A DNA stretch of 64,000 bases. Source: Micromonospora sp. CP22 (lineage in GTDB: Bacteria > Actinomycetota > Actinomycetes > Mycobacteriales > Micromonosporaceae). The stretch lies in NCBI RefSeq assembly GCF_009712475.1, contig NZ_VCJO01000005.1, positions 189,850-253,849 of the forward strand, given 5' to 3'. Below are positions 34,193 through 43,512 of the stretch, piece after piece; within the stretch, counting starts at the first letter, position 1, and each line of letters begins with the position of its first letter. Below the pieces are notes generated by a model that saw only the letters and a list, made by a program, of their open reading frames with translations, was not told where the DNA came from and searched no databases. The translations under genes were made by a program, and so were the position numbers.

Positions 34193-36265
34193 TCAGCCCA
34201 GCGGCTCGGGCAGCGGCGCGGTGTGCAGCACGGACAGCCGGGACACCGCCCGGGTGAGCACCACGTAGAGCCGGTGCAGGCCGCGCGGTTCGGCGGCGAC
34301 GATGGCGGCCGGCTCGACCGTGATGACGTGGTCGTACTCCAGGCCCTTCACCAGCGTCGCGGGCATCACCGTGACGCGCGCCTCGGCCGCCGGCTCGTCG
34401 GCGGTCGCGGTCTCGATCCCCGCCCCGGTCAGCGCCGCCCGCAGCGCGTCCACGGCATCGTCGGCGGCGATCACGGCAATCGACCCCTCGTGCGTGAGCG
34501 CCGCCCGCACCTCGGCCACCGTCGCATCGGCGAGATCGCTCACGGTACGCACGTCGAGCGTGCCGTCCCCGCGCAGCGACTCGGCCGGTGGCACGTCGAC
34601 GGCCAGTGCCGGAAGCAACCGGTTGGCGAAGGCGAGCACGACGGCGGGCACCCGGAAACCGATGGTCAACGGCACCACGGAAGCCTCCGGCTTGCCCAGG
34701 TGGCGCAGGCTCTCCCGCCAGTCGGTGGCCGCCCACGGCGCGGTGGCCTGCGCCAGGTCGCCGAGGAGGGTGAGCGAGCCGTGCTCGCTGCGCCGGGCGA
34801 TGACCCGGCACTGCATCGGGGACAGATCCTGAGCCTCGTCGACCACCACGTGCCCGTAGCCCGCCGACCGTTCGAGCAGCCCGGCCGCCTCGTCGATGAG
34901 CACCGCGTCGGCGGCCGTCCACCGGGTCGCCTTCGCCGTCCGGCCCAACCTGGTGCCACCGGCGGCGCGCCCGGCCCCGCCGGTGAGCAGCCGCTGTTCG
35001 TTGTCGGTGAGCAGGCCGTCGGCGGCTCGGGCGAGCCGATCGGCGTCGGTGTACAGCGCGTGCAGCAGACCGTCCGGGGTGAGCGCCGGCCAGACCGCGT
35101 CCAGCAACTCGGTGACCGGCTTCGACTTGCCCATCCGGCGCAGCCACGCGTCGCTCGGTGACTCCGCCCGCCGCGCCTCGGCCTGTCGTTGCAGCAACCC
35201 GACCACCCGGGCCCGGACCCGGTCCCGCCCGACCGCGTACGGCAGCCGCTCCGCGCGGGTGTCGTGGACCAGCCGGTGCAGCGGCTCCAACCCGATCCGC
35301 CAGCGGAACGAGCCGTCGGAGACGAGCACCGGTTCGGTCGGCTCTCCGATGTACGCGTCGACAGCCCGGCGCAGCACCTCGGCCATCCGCGCGTCGTGTT
35401 TGAGGGTGGCCACCTCCGGCGGGTCGACCGCCCGCACCGGCACCCGGTCGACCAGGTCCTCCACGGTGGCCTGCTCCACCTCGACCTCACCCAGCGCGGG
35501 AAGCACCGCCGCGATGTAGCCGAGGAACGCCCGGTTCGGCCCCACGACCAGCACCTTCGACCGCCGCAACCGCTCCCGGTGCAGGTAGAGCAGGTATGCC
35601 GCGCGGTGCAGCCCGACGGCGGTCTTCCCGGTGCCTGGCGCGCCCTGCACACAGATCGAGTCGGCCAGGTCGGCCCGGACGAGTTCGTCCTGCTCGGGCT
35701 GGATGGTGGCGACGATGTCGCGCATCGGCCCGACCCGGGGACGTTCGATCTCGGCGGTGAGGATCCGGCTGGCCCGGCCGAGTTCCTCGCCCCGGTTCAG
35801 GTGCTCGTCCTCGAAGCTGGTCAGCTGCCCGTCGCCGAAGCCGAACCGGCGCCGTACCGCCAAGCCCTGTGGATCTCGGGCGCTGGCCCGGTAGAACGCG
35901 CGGGAGACCGGCGCGCGCCAGTCCAGCACCAACGGCTCGCCCTGTTCGTCGGTGACGTGCCGGCGACCCACGTGGTAGCGGCGGCCGGCGTGATCGGCGT
36001 CCACGTCGTCGAAGTCGAGCCGGCCGAAGAAGAGCGGGGTACGCGGGTCGTCGGCGAGTTCGGCGACCCGCCGGGCCAGGTGCCGGCCGAGCTGTTCGGC
36101 GGTGTACGCGTCCCCGGCCACCTTGTCGCCGGTGGCGAAGAGGGCTTCGGCGCGTTCGCGCATCCGGTGCAGTGCCGCGCGTGACCGGGTCAGGTGCGCG
36201 CGTTCGGCGGCCAGTTCATCCGCCAACGCGTTCGGCGGGGAGATCTCTCGGGCGTGCAGGCTCAT
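34193..36265 (-). CDS. helR: UvrD-like superfamily 1 helicase, HelR-type RNA polymerase recycling factor
   Basis: 690 residues; ATG 36265 lies 7 nt after GAGGAG, better than GTG 36283. N-terminal coiled coil (ADELAAERAHLTRSRAALHRMRERAE, key part LTRSRAALHRMR), then YHVGRRHVTDEQGEPLVLDWRAPVSRAFY, Walker A GAPGTGKTAVGLHRAAYLLY, DEAQDLSPMQ and C-terminal KGLEYDHVITVEP. These mark the HelD-like group that pulls stalled RNA polymerase off DNA. In Streptomyces HelR also displaces rifamycin from polymerase and gives resistance. Orthology to HelR rather than HelD class II relatives is probable, not proven. Divergent from mqnA. Confidence 0.87.
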   Translation of the reverse strand: MSLHAREISPPNALADELAAERAHLTRSRAALHRMRERAEALFATGDKVAGDAYTAEQLGRHLARRVAELADDPRTPLFFGRLDFDDVDADHAGRRYHVGRRHVTDEQGEPLVLDWRAPVSRAFYRASARDPQGLAVRRRFGFGDGQLTSFEDEHLNRGEELGRASRILTAEIERPRVGPMRDIVATIQPEQDELVRADLADSICVQGAPGTGKTAVGLHRAAYLLYLHRERLRRSKVLVVGPNRAFLGYIAAVLPALGEVEVEQATVEDLVDRVPVRAVDPPEVATLKHDARMAEVLRRAVDAYIGEPTEPVLVSDGSFRWRIGLEPLHRLVHDTRAERLPYAVGRDRVRARVVGLLQRQAEARRAESPSDAWLRRMGKSKPVTELLDAVWPALTPDGLLHALYTDADRLARAADGLLTDNEQRLLTGGAGRAAGGTRLGRTAKATRWTAADAVLIDEAAGLLERSAGYGHVVVDEAQDLSPMQCRVIARRSEHGSLTLLGDLAQATAPWAATDWRESLRHLGKPEASVVPLTIGFRVPAVVLAFANRLLPALAVDVPPAESLRGDGTLDVRTVSDLADATVAEVRAALTHEGSIAVIAADDAVDALRAALTGAGIETATADEPAAEARVTVMPATLVKGLEYDHVITVEPAAIVAAEPRGLHRLYVVLTRAVSRLSVLHTAPLPEPLG

Positions 36266-36339
36266 CCATGTACTCCTCGGCACGGGAAGAAGGCTGCCGC
36301 TCGCGTTTCCGACTCGTGGGTCGGCGCGGGACGTCCGCT

Positions 36340-36356
36340 GCGGTGCTACTCACCGC
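36340..36356. promoter_or_regulatory. Inverted repeat in the helR-mqnA divergent region
   Basis: GCGGTG (36340-36345) and CACCGC (36351-36356) around a 5-nt spacer, perfect arms. Lies 75 nt upstream of the helR start. A candidate operator; no known consensus matched. The rest of 36266-36498 shows no other clear element. Confidence 0.35.
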
Positions 36357-36465
36357 GGCCGTCAGGCGGGGACGAACAGCCTACTGGAGGGCGTGCCGTG
36401 GACAACCGATTTTCCCGCTGGCCGTCGGCGGTGCGGGGTTGGCCACTTCGACGGCGTCCCGCTGA

Positions 36466-37350
<885 letters not shown>

Positions 37351-37421
37351 GGCGCCGCTGCGGGGCGGATCTCATCCGCTGTGCGGCGGGGCCTCGCCCG
37401 CTGCGCGGCGGGCGCGGCTCG

Positions 37422-38360
37422 TCACGTGGCGAGAAGGGCCTCGGTGATCTTCTGGCAGTTGTCCATGCCGTACTCGTAGCCCTTGTTGATCGGGTACTGG
37501 AGCATCACACCCATCGTCCAGGTGTCGCCGATCGCCAGGCAGTTGACGTGGATCTCCTGCTCCCGGGTGCGGTCGACCCAGCCGTTCTTGATAGCGATCT
37601 TCTTCGCCTCGGCGGCCGGGAACGCCTTGCGGATGCCGAAGTCACCGGCACCGCGTACCTGACGCATCTCGTTGAGCAGCCACTTGGTCCACTTCGGGCC
37701 GGCAGCGGTGCCGTCGGCGATACATTCACCGAGGCGGGCGGTGTCCCGCGGGGACAGCTCGGTACGGCTCCAGCCGAGGTCCTTGGACACCTTGCTGTCG
37801 GTCAGCTCGCAGGTGGACAGGAGCCGCTTGATCGAGGCGGACCTGCCGATCTGCGTGTAGAGCTGCTCGGTGCGGGTGTTGTCGCTGTCCCGGATGATCC
37901 GGGTCAGGTCGCTCAACTTCGCGTCGCTCGGGGTCTGCCCGGCGTTCGCCGTACGACGCAGATAGTCGGCGACGATCCACGACTTGATCAACGACGCGGT
38001 GGTGCTGGTCTCGTCCATGTTGTCCGAGCCGATGATCTCGCCGGTCCGGCGGTCCAGCACGCTCCACGCGTACCAGCCGTCGATGTCCAGGTCGATCTCC
38101 TTCGCCTCGAAGGGCAGCGGCTCAGGCTCCGGTGACGGGCTGGGCGACGGCGACGGTCGAACACTGCGGTCGGTCGCGGTGCCGCTGCGGGCCTCCGGTG
38201 ACTCACCCCGACCCCACTGGGCGGCGGCGGTGGACTCGAAGGGCGAACCGGGCATGAGGCGTAGCGAGACCAGGACCAGCCCGATCAGCACCGCAGCGAT
38301 CGCGATCAGACGCAGCGGCGAGGTCTCGCCGTGGCGATCGGTGCGGTTGCGGCCGGACAT
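37422..38360 (-). CDS. Serine hydrolase / beta-lactamase-fold protein, membrane anchored (copy 2)
   Basis: 312 residues; ATG overlaps the stop of the upstream paralogue (ATGA). One N-terminal helix (LIAIAAVLIGLVLVSLRL) then a Ser/Pro linker and a beta-lactamase-like domain. Nucleophile motif STTASLIKSW (S-x-x-K), SDN-like RDSDNTRT, and IKNGWVDR in place of KTG. Four Cys occur in the domain (including STCELTD, LGECIADG, VNCLAIG and DNCQK). Divergence at the third motif suggests it is not a true beta-lactamase; a peptidoglycan-related or binding role is possible. Confidence 0.82.
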   Translation of the reverse strand: MSGRNRTDRHGETSPLRLIAIAAVLIGLVLVSLRLMPGSPFESTAAAQWGRGESPEARSGTATDRSVRPSPSPSPSPEPEPLPFEAKEIDLDIDGWYAWSVLDRRTGEIIGSDNMDETSTTASLIKSWIVADYLRRTANAGQTPSDAKLSDLTRIIRDSDNTRTEQLYTQIGRSASIKRLLSTCELTDSKVSKDLGWSRTELSPRDTARLGECIADGTAAGPKWTKWLLNEMRQVRGAGDFGIRKAFPAAEAKKIAIKNGWVDRTREQEIHVNCLAIGDTWTMGVMLQYPINKGYEYGMDNCQKITEALLAT

Positions 38361-39337
38361 CAGAGCTTCCCGATCGGCTGCTGCGGCACCTTGAGGGCGC
38401 CGCCAGGCTGCGGTGTCACCAACTGGCTGGCGACGCTGGCGCAGACGTCGGACCCGTAGTCGAGCCCGCTCCGCTGGGGGTAACGCAGCATTACCGCGAG
38501 GCTCCACTTCTCGGTCACGGCCAGGCAGTTGACGTGCCAGTTGCCGTCGTAGTTGAGGGGGGTCCAGCCGTTCTTGATGCTGATCGGGCCCTGGCTGGTG
38601 ATCGACTCCGGCAGGCCGTCGATGATGCCCCACCGCCCGCCGCCCGAGCGGGCCTTCTGGTCCTTGGCTGCGGTGCTGCCGCGAACCTTGCTCATCTCGC
38701 TGAGCAGCCACTTGGTCCACTTGGGCCCGGCGGCGGTGCCGTCGGCGACGCAGTCACCGAGGCGTACGGCGTCGCGCGGGGACATCTGGGTGAAACTCCA
38801 CCAGCCCTCGTAGCCCCTGACCTCGCCACGCCCGGTGTCGGTGAGGCCGCAGATCTTGATCGCGCGCTTGATCACCGGGCCGGGCTGCCCGTCGGCAGAT
38901 GCCCGGTAGGAGCCACCGATGGCGCTGTAGATCCGGTTTGTCGCGTCGTCGTCGCTGTCCCGGATGGCCCGGCTGGCGTCCTTCTTCATCGCCGCCGGAG
39001 GCTCCTTGTCGCCGAGCCGCCGCAGGTAGTCCGCGACGATCCAGACCTTGAGCATCGACTCGGTCGAGCTGGTCTTGGCCATGTTCTTCGAGCCGGAGAT
39101 CTCGCCGGTCTCCCGGTCCATCAGCGCCCACGAGAAGAACTCGCCCTTGAAGTCCACCGAGACCTTGCCGGCGGCCAGGGTCGGTGGCGGCGGTGGGGTG
39201 GGCGTGGGCGCGGCGACGCTCTCCTGGCCACCGTCCGTCCCACCGGCGGAGAGCCGGGCGTACGCGGCCGGCACCAGCATGACGCCGCCGAGCAGCACCG
39301 CCGTTACGGCTAGCACCATGGTCACGCGAGATCGCAT
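38360..39337 (-). CDS. Serine hydrolase / beta-lactamase-fold protein, secreted or anchored (copy 1)
   Basis: 325 residues from ATG 39337. Signal peptide or anchor TMVLAVTAVLLGGVMLVPAAYA. Paralogue of the next gene, sharing GWYAWSVLDR/FFSWALMDR, VADGTAAGPKWTKWLL and NWHVNCLAV type blocks. SxxK in STESMLKVW, SDD (RDSDDDAT) instead of SDN, and SIKNGW instead of KTG. The pair is translated from one mRNA with stop/start overlap. No transporter or wall gene lies beside them. Confidence 0.82.
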   Translation of the reverse strand: MRSRVTMVLAVTAVLLGGVMLVPAAYARLSAGGTDGGQESVAAPTPTPPPPPTLAAGKVSVDFKGEFFSWALMDRETGEISGSKNMAKTSSTESMLKVWIVADYLRRLGDKEPPAAMKKDASRAIRDSDDDATNRIYSAIGGSYRASADGQPGPVIKRAIKICGLTDTGRGEVRGYEGWWSFTQMSPRDAVRLGDCVADGTAAGPKWTKWLLSEMSKVRGSTAAKDQKARSGGGRWGIIDGLPESITSQGPISIKNGWTPLNYDGNWHVNCLAVTEKWSLAVMLRYPQRSGLDYGSDVCASVASQLVTPQPGGALKVPQQPIGKL

Positions 39338-39693
39338 GAGCGGGTGAGCTCCAGATGTCGAGGCCGGGGGGACCGGCTGGTTGCCAGGACTGACCGGTGT
39401 GGACCGCCGGGCCGGGGGAAAGTGGCCCTGAGCTGGCGATCGTCTTCAGCCGATCGGTGTGACGGAGGAAGTCTACGTGCGGATCGGCGGGATGCCAGGA
39501 CCCGACACCGAGCGACTCGCGGTGAAGGCGGGATAACGAACCGATTTGTGGTGCTTGCGAGGATTTGTCGGTAGTTCGTGACCTAACTCATAGTCGCCGT
39601 GGCGACTTTGGGTGACCGATGGGTAGCGGTGGGAGTCCGGGATTTGTATGACACCCTCTGGTGTCTTCAGCGCCCAGCTGTAACACTGGTGGC
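39338..39693. other. 356-bp intergenic region with two palindromes upstream of paaA
   Basis: No credible gene. Two perfect inverted repeats stand out: AGTCGCC/GGCGACT (39592-39607, 2-nt spacer) and GACACCC/GGGTGTC (39649-39665, 3-nt spacer), 102 and 45 nt upstream of the paaA ATG (distances to the first base of each site). The stretch 39530-39660 is relatively AT-rich, as expected for a promoter, probably also serving the divergent beta-lactamase-fold pair. Confidence 0.6.
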
Positions 39694-40749
39694 ATGTATG
39701 GCAATGACTTCTCGGGTGAGGACCCGCCCGGCGGCCTGCTCGGTGAGGTCGAGGCCGCAGAGGCGGCGCTGCGCGCGGCTGCCGAACGCGGCCGTGCCGC
39801 CGCCGAGCCGGGCGCGGACCTGGCCGCCTACTTCGCCGGGATCGTCGACGCCGACCAGAAGGTCGAGCCCCGCGACTGGATGCCGGAGGCGTACCGGCGG
39901 ACGTTGATCCGGCAGATCGCCCAGCACGCCCACTCCGAGATCATCGGCATGCAGCCGGAGGGCAACTGGATCTCCCGCGCCCCGTCGCTCAAACGCAAGG
40001 CGATCCTGCTGGCCAAGGTGCAGGACGAGGCCGGCCACGGCCTCTACCTCTACGCCGCCGCCGAGACCCTCGGCATCAGCCGGGACGAGCTGGTCGACCT
40101 GCTGCTCAGCGGTCGGCAGAAGTACAGCTCGATCTTCAACTACCCCACCCTGAGCTGGGCCGACGTCGGTGCGATCGGCTGGTTGGTAGACGGCGCGGCG
40201 ATCGTCAACCAGGTGCCGTTGTGCCGCTGCTCCTACGGCCCGTACGCCCGCGCCATGATCCGTGTCTGCAAGGAGGAGTCCTTCCACCAGCGTCAGGGCT
40301 ACGAGATCCTGCACACCCTGGCGCACGGCACCCCGGCGCAGAAGGAGATGGCCCAGGACTCGGTGAACCGCTGGTGGTATCCGTCCCTGGCCATGTTCGG
40401 TCCGCCCGACGGCGACTCCACCCACTCCGCCCAGTCGATGGCCTGGAAGATCAAGCGCTTCTCCAACGACGAGCTGCGCCAGCGTTTCGTGGACATGTGT
40501 GTCGGCCAGGCCGAGGTGCTCGGGCTGACCCTGCCCGACCCTGACCTGCGCTGGAACGAAGAGCGCCAGTCGTACGACTTCACCCAGCCCGACTACGACG
40601 AGCTGATGCGGGTGATCAAGGGCAACGGGCCGTGCAACCGGCAGCGGATGGAACACCGGCGCCGCGCACACCGCGAGGGCGCCTGGGTGCGCGAGGCGGC
40701 TGCCGCGTACGCGGCCAAGCACACGGAGAAGGAGAAGGTGGCAGCGTGA
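39694..40749 (+). CDS. paaA: 1,2-phenylacetyl-CoA epoxidase subunit PaaA (catalytic)
   Basis: 351 residues from ATG 39694; GTG 39661 is possible but would lie over a palindrome. Ferritin-like diiron protein: metal ligands in [11 protein letters not shown] and [12 protein letters not shown] (E-x2-H pairs). It epoxidises the ring of phenylacetyl-CoA with O2. First gene of paaABCDE, with GTGA overlap to paaB. No clear Shine-Dalgarno. Other paa genes (ligase, isomerase, ring-opening, beta-oxidation) are not in this window. Confidence 0.96.
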   Translation: MYGNDFSGEDPPGGLLGEVEAAEAALRAAAERGRAAAEPGADLAAYFAGIVDADQKVEPRDWMPEAYRRTLIRQIAQHAHSEIIGMQPEGNWISRAPSLKRKAILLAKVQDEAGHGLYLYAAAETLGISRDELVDLLLSGRQKYSSIFNYPTLSWADVGAIGWLVDGAAIVNQVPLCRCSYGPYARAMIRVCKEESFHQRQGYEILHTLAHGTPAQKEMAQDSVNRWWYPSLAMFGPPDGDSTHSAQSMAWKIKRFSNDELRQRFVDMCVGQAEVLGLTLPDPDLRWNEERQSYDFTQPDYDELMRVIKGNGPCNRQRMEHRRRAHREGAWVREAAAAYAAKHTEKEKVAA

Positions 40750-41033
40750 GCCAGCAACACACCCCGCTGTGGGAGGTCTTCGTCCGGGCCCGGCGCGGGT
40801 TGGCGCACACCCACGTCGGCAGCCTGCACGCCCCCGACGCGGAACTGGCCCTGCGCAACGCCCGTGACCTGTACACCCGCCGCCAGGAAGGCGTGTCGAT
40901 CTGGGTGGTGCCGGCGAGCGACATCACCGCCTCCAGCCCCGACGAGAAGGACGCCTTCTTCGACCCGGCCGCCGACAAGGTCTACCGCCACCCCACCTTC
41001 TATGAGGTCCCAGAAGGGGCGGCTCACCTGTGA
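40746..41033 (+). CDS. paaB: 1,2-phenylacetyl-CoA epoxidase subunit PaaB
   Basis: 95 residues from GTG overlapping the paaA stop; usual length. [20 protein letters not shown] and [14 protein letters not shown] are typical. Small structural subunit that joins the catalytic PaaA-PaaC dimers. Overlaps paaC by GTGA, so coupled translation. Confidence 0.95.
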   Translation: MSQQHTPLWEVFVRARRGLAHTHVGSLHAPDAELALRNARDLYTRRQEGVSIWVVPASDITASSPDEKDAFFDPAADKVYRHPTFYEVPEGAAHL

Positions 41034-41755
41034 AAGGTTCCTTCGCCTTCACCCTCGCCCTTGGCGACGACGCGCTCATCGCGGCGCAGCGGCTGGCCGA
41101 GTGGACCACCCGGGCTCCCGAGATGGAGGAGGACATCGCGCTGGCCAACATCGCCCTGGACCAGCTCGGTGCCGCCCGCCTCCTGCTGTCGTACGCGGGC
41201 GAACTGGAGGGCGCCGGTCGGGACGAGGACGCGTTGGCCTACCTGCGCGACGACCGGGAGTTCCGCAACTGTCTGCTGGTCGAGCTGCCGAACGGCGACT
41301 TCGCGGTGACCATGGCGAAGCTGCTCGTCCTGGCGGCGTACCAGGTGCCGCTCTACACCGCCCTGGCCGACAGCTCGGACGAGCGGCTGGCCGCCATCGG
41401 TGGCAAGGCCCGCAAGGAGTCCGCGTACCACCTGGACCACGCCTCGCTGTGGGTGCGGCGGCTCGGCGACGGGACCGAGGAGTCACATCGGCGGATGCAG
41501 GCCGGCATCGACCAGATCTGGCCGTACGCCGACGAGCTTTTCGTGGCCTGGCCGGACGCGCCGGTCGACCCCGCCACCCTGCGTGCCGCCTTCGACGAGA
41601 CGGTGACCACTGTGCTCACCGAGGCGACCCTCACCGTGCCCGAGGCCGGCTGGTCGCCGACCGGCGGGCGGGACGGGTTGCACACCGAGCACCTGTCGTA
41701 CCTGCTCGCGGAGATGCAGGTGTTGCACCGCGCCCATCCCGGGGCCCGCTGGTGA
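41030..41755 (+). CDS. paaC: 1,2-phenylacetyl-CoA epoxidase subunit PaaC
   Basis: 241 residues from GTG. Ferritin-like structural partner of PaaA without a full diiron site: LGDDALIAAQRLAEW, EEDIALANIALDQLGAAR, GRDEDALAYLRDDREFRN, KESAYHLDHASLWVRRLGDG. Ends with HTEHLSYLLAEMQVLHRAHPG. paaD begins 4 nt after its stop. Confidence 0.95.
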   Translation: MKGSFAFTLALGDDALIAAQRLAEWTTRAPEMEEDIALANIALDQLGAARLLLSYAGELEGAGRDEDALAYLRDDREFRNCLLVELPNGDFAVTMAKLLVLAAYQVPLYTALADSSDERLAAIGGKARKESAYHLDHASLWVRRLGDGTEESHRRMQAGIDQIWPYADELFVAWPDAPVDPATLRAAFDETVTTVLTEATLTVPEAGWSPTGGRDGLHTEHLSYLLAEMQVLHRAHPGARW

Positions 41756-41759
41756 CCAG

Positions 41760-42236
41760 ATGAGCAGCGTCCGGCAGGCCGTGGCGGCGGTGGTGGACCC
41801 GGAGATCCGGGTGGTCACCATCGACGACCTGGGCATCCTGAGGTCGGTGCAGGAGGATCCGGACACCGGCCGAGTGGTGGTGACGATCACACCCACCTAC
41901 ACCGGCTGCCCGGCGATGGAGGTCATCCGCGCCGACATCCGGCGGGCGTTGGCCGCCGTCGGTCACCCGGACGCCGAGGTCCGCACGGTGCACAGTCCGG
42001 CCTGGAGCACGGACTGGATCAGCGACGCCGGGCGGGCCAAGCTGGCCGCCGCCGGTATCGCCCCACCAGCCCCGGTCCGGCGCGACGGCGTCGTCCCGCT
42101 CACCCTGGCGGTGCGCTGCCCACGCTGTGGTTCGCCGGAGACCGAGCAGCTCAGCCGCTTCGGCTCCACCGCGTGCAAGGCGCTGTGGCGGTGCCGCTCC
42201 TGCTCCGAACCCTTCGACCATGTGAAGGCCCTGTGA
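41760..42236 (+). CDS. paaD: PaaD, iron-sulfur maturation protein of the phenylacetyl-CoA epoxidase
   Basis: 158 residues. N-terminal MIP18/DUF59 domain (VDPEIRVVTIDDLGILRSV, YTGCPAMEVI) and a C-terminal zinc-ribbon-like part with paired Cys (CPRCGSPETE and CRSCSEPF). Needed for Fe-S cluster insertion into PaaE. Overlaps paaE by GTGA. Confidence 0.94.
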   Translation: MSSVRQAVAAVVDPEIRVVTIDDLGILRSVQEDPDTGRVVVTITPTYTGCPAMEVIRADIRRALAAVGHPDAEVRTVHSPAWSTDWISDAGRAKLAAAGIAPPAPVRRDGVVPLTLAVRCPRCGSPETEQLSRFGSTACKALWRCRSCSEPFDHVKAL

Positions 42237-43372
42237 CTGTCACCATCACCCGCCCGGTTCGTCGCCGGCCGGTGTTCCACCCGCTGCCCGTCGTCGCCGT
42301 CGACCGGCTCACCGCCGACGCCGTCGCGATCACCTTCGCCGTGCCCGAGGAACTGCGTGAGGTCTTCGCCTTCCGCGCCGGCCAGCATCTGACCGTACGG
42401 CTGCCCGCCGGGGCCGCGCAGCGCGGCGACGGTGCGGGGGCGGACGCGGCCGAGGACGTACGCCGGTCGTACTCGATCTGCTCCACCCTGGCGGAGCTGG
42501 CGCAGCACGGACGGTTGCGGATCGGTGTGCGGGAGATCCCGGGCGGGGCCTTCTCCGGCTACGCCTGCGCGGTGCTGCGCCACGGCGACACCATCGAGGT
42601 GCTGCCGCCGTTGGGTCACTTCACCACGGCGTTCGCGCCGGAGCGGGCCCGCCGCTACGGCGCGGTGGTCGCCGGTTCGGGCATCACCCCGGTGCTGTCG
42701 CTGGTCGCCACCGCGCTGGCCGTGGAACCGGCCAGCACCTTCACCCTGGTGTACGGCAACCGTACGGCCGGCAGCGTGATGTTCGCCGAGGAGCTGGCGG
42801 ACCTGAAGGACCGGTACCCGACCCGGCTGCACCTGGTACACGTGCTCTCCCGGGAACAGGGTGAGTCGCCGCTGCTCTCGGGCCGGATCGACGCCGACCG
42901 GCTGGGTCGGCTGCTGGACACCATCGTGCCCGGTGAAGCGATCGACGAATGGTTCCTGTGCGGCCCGTACGGGCTGGTGGTGGACGCCAAGGCGGTGCTC
43001 GCCGAGCGGGGCGTGCCGACGGCGGCGGTGCACACCGAGCTGTTCCACGTCGACGCGCCGCCCGAGCCGGTGGCCCGCCCCGACGATGTGTCCGGCGGTA
43101 CGGACGTGACGATCATGCTCGACGGGCGCTCGTCGAGTTTCACCATGCGTCGCGACGAACGGGTGCTGGACGCGGCCCTGAAGGTGCGCGGCGAGCTGCC
43201 GTACGCCTGCAAGGGCGGGGTCTGCTCGACCTGCCGCGCGAAGGTGGTCTCCGGCGAGGTCGAGATGGCCCGCAACTACGCGCTGGAGCCCGACGAGGTG
43301 GCGGCCGGTTACGTGCTGACCTGCCAGTCCAGCCCATTGACCGACACCCTCTCCGTCGACTACGACGCGTGA
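42233..43372 (+). CDS. paaE: PaaE, phenylacetyl-CoA epoxidase reductase
   Basis: 379 residues from GTG. N-terminal FAD domain (GQHLTVRLPAG, RRSYSICST), NAD(P) domain (VVAGSGITPVLSLV, WFLCGPYGLV), and C-terminal plant-type ferredoxin with [2Fe-2S] Cys in CKGGVCSTCRAKVV and LTCQS. Passes electrons from NAD(P)H to PaaA. An insertion of about ten residues (QRGDGAGADAAED) sits before the FAD signature. Last paa gene; mqnC follows 140 nt later. Confidence 0.95.
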   Translation: MTVTITRPVRRRPVFHPLPVVAVDRLTADAVAITFAVPEELREVFAFRAGQHLTVRLPAGAAQRGDGAGADAAEDVRRSYSICSTLAELAQHGRLRIGVREIPGGAFSGYACAVLRHGDTIEVLPPLGHFTTAFAPERARRYGAVVAGSGITPVLSLVATALAVEPASTFTLVYGNRTAGSVMFAEELADLKDRYPTRLHLVHVLSREQGESPLLSGRIDADRLGRLLDTIVPGEAIDEWFLCGPYGLVVDAKAVLAERGVPTAAVHTELFHVDAPPEPVARPDDVSGGTDVTIMLDGRSSSFTMRRDERVLDAALKVRGELPYACKGGVCSTCRAKVVSGEVEMARNYALEPDEVAAGYVLTCQSSPLTDTLSVDYDA

Positions 43373-43512
43373 TGCGACCACCGACCGCCTACCAGGGGTC
43401 GGCCGGGCCGGACCGACCCCCGGCACCGGCCAGCCGCCGGGGCGGCGGGATGGATCACAGGTCGGGATCCGCCCTGGCGGACGGGGAGAAGGGTCGGCGT
43501 ACTCTCGGGGAT

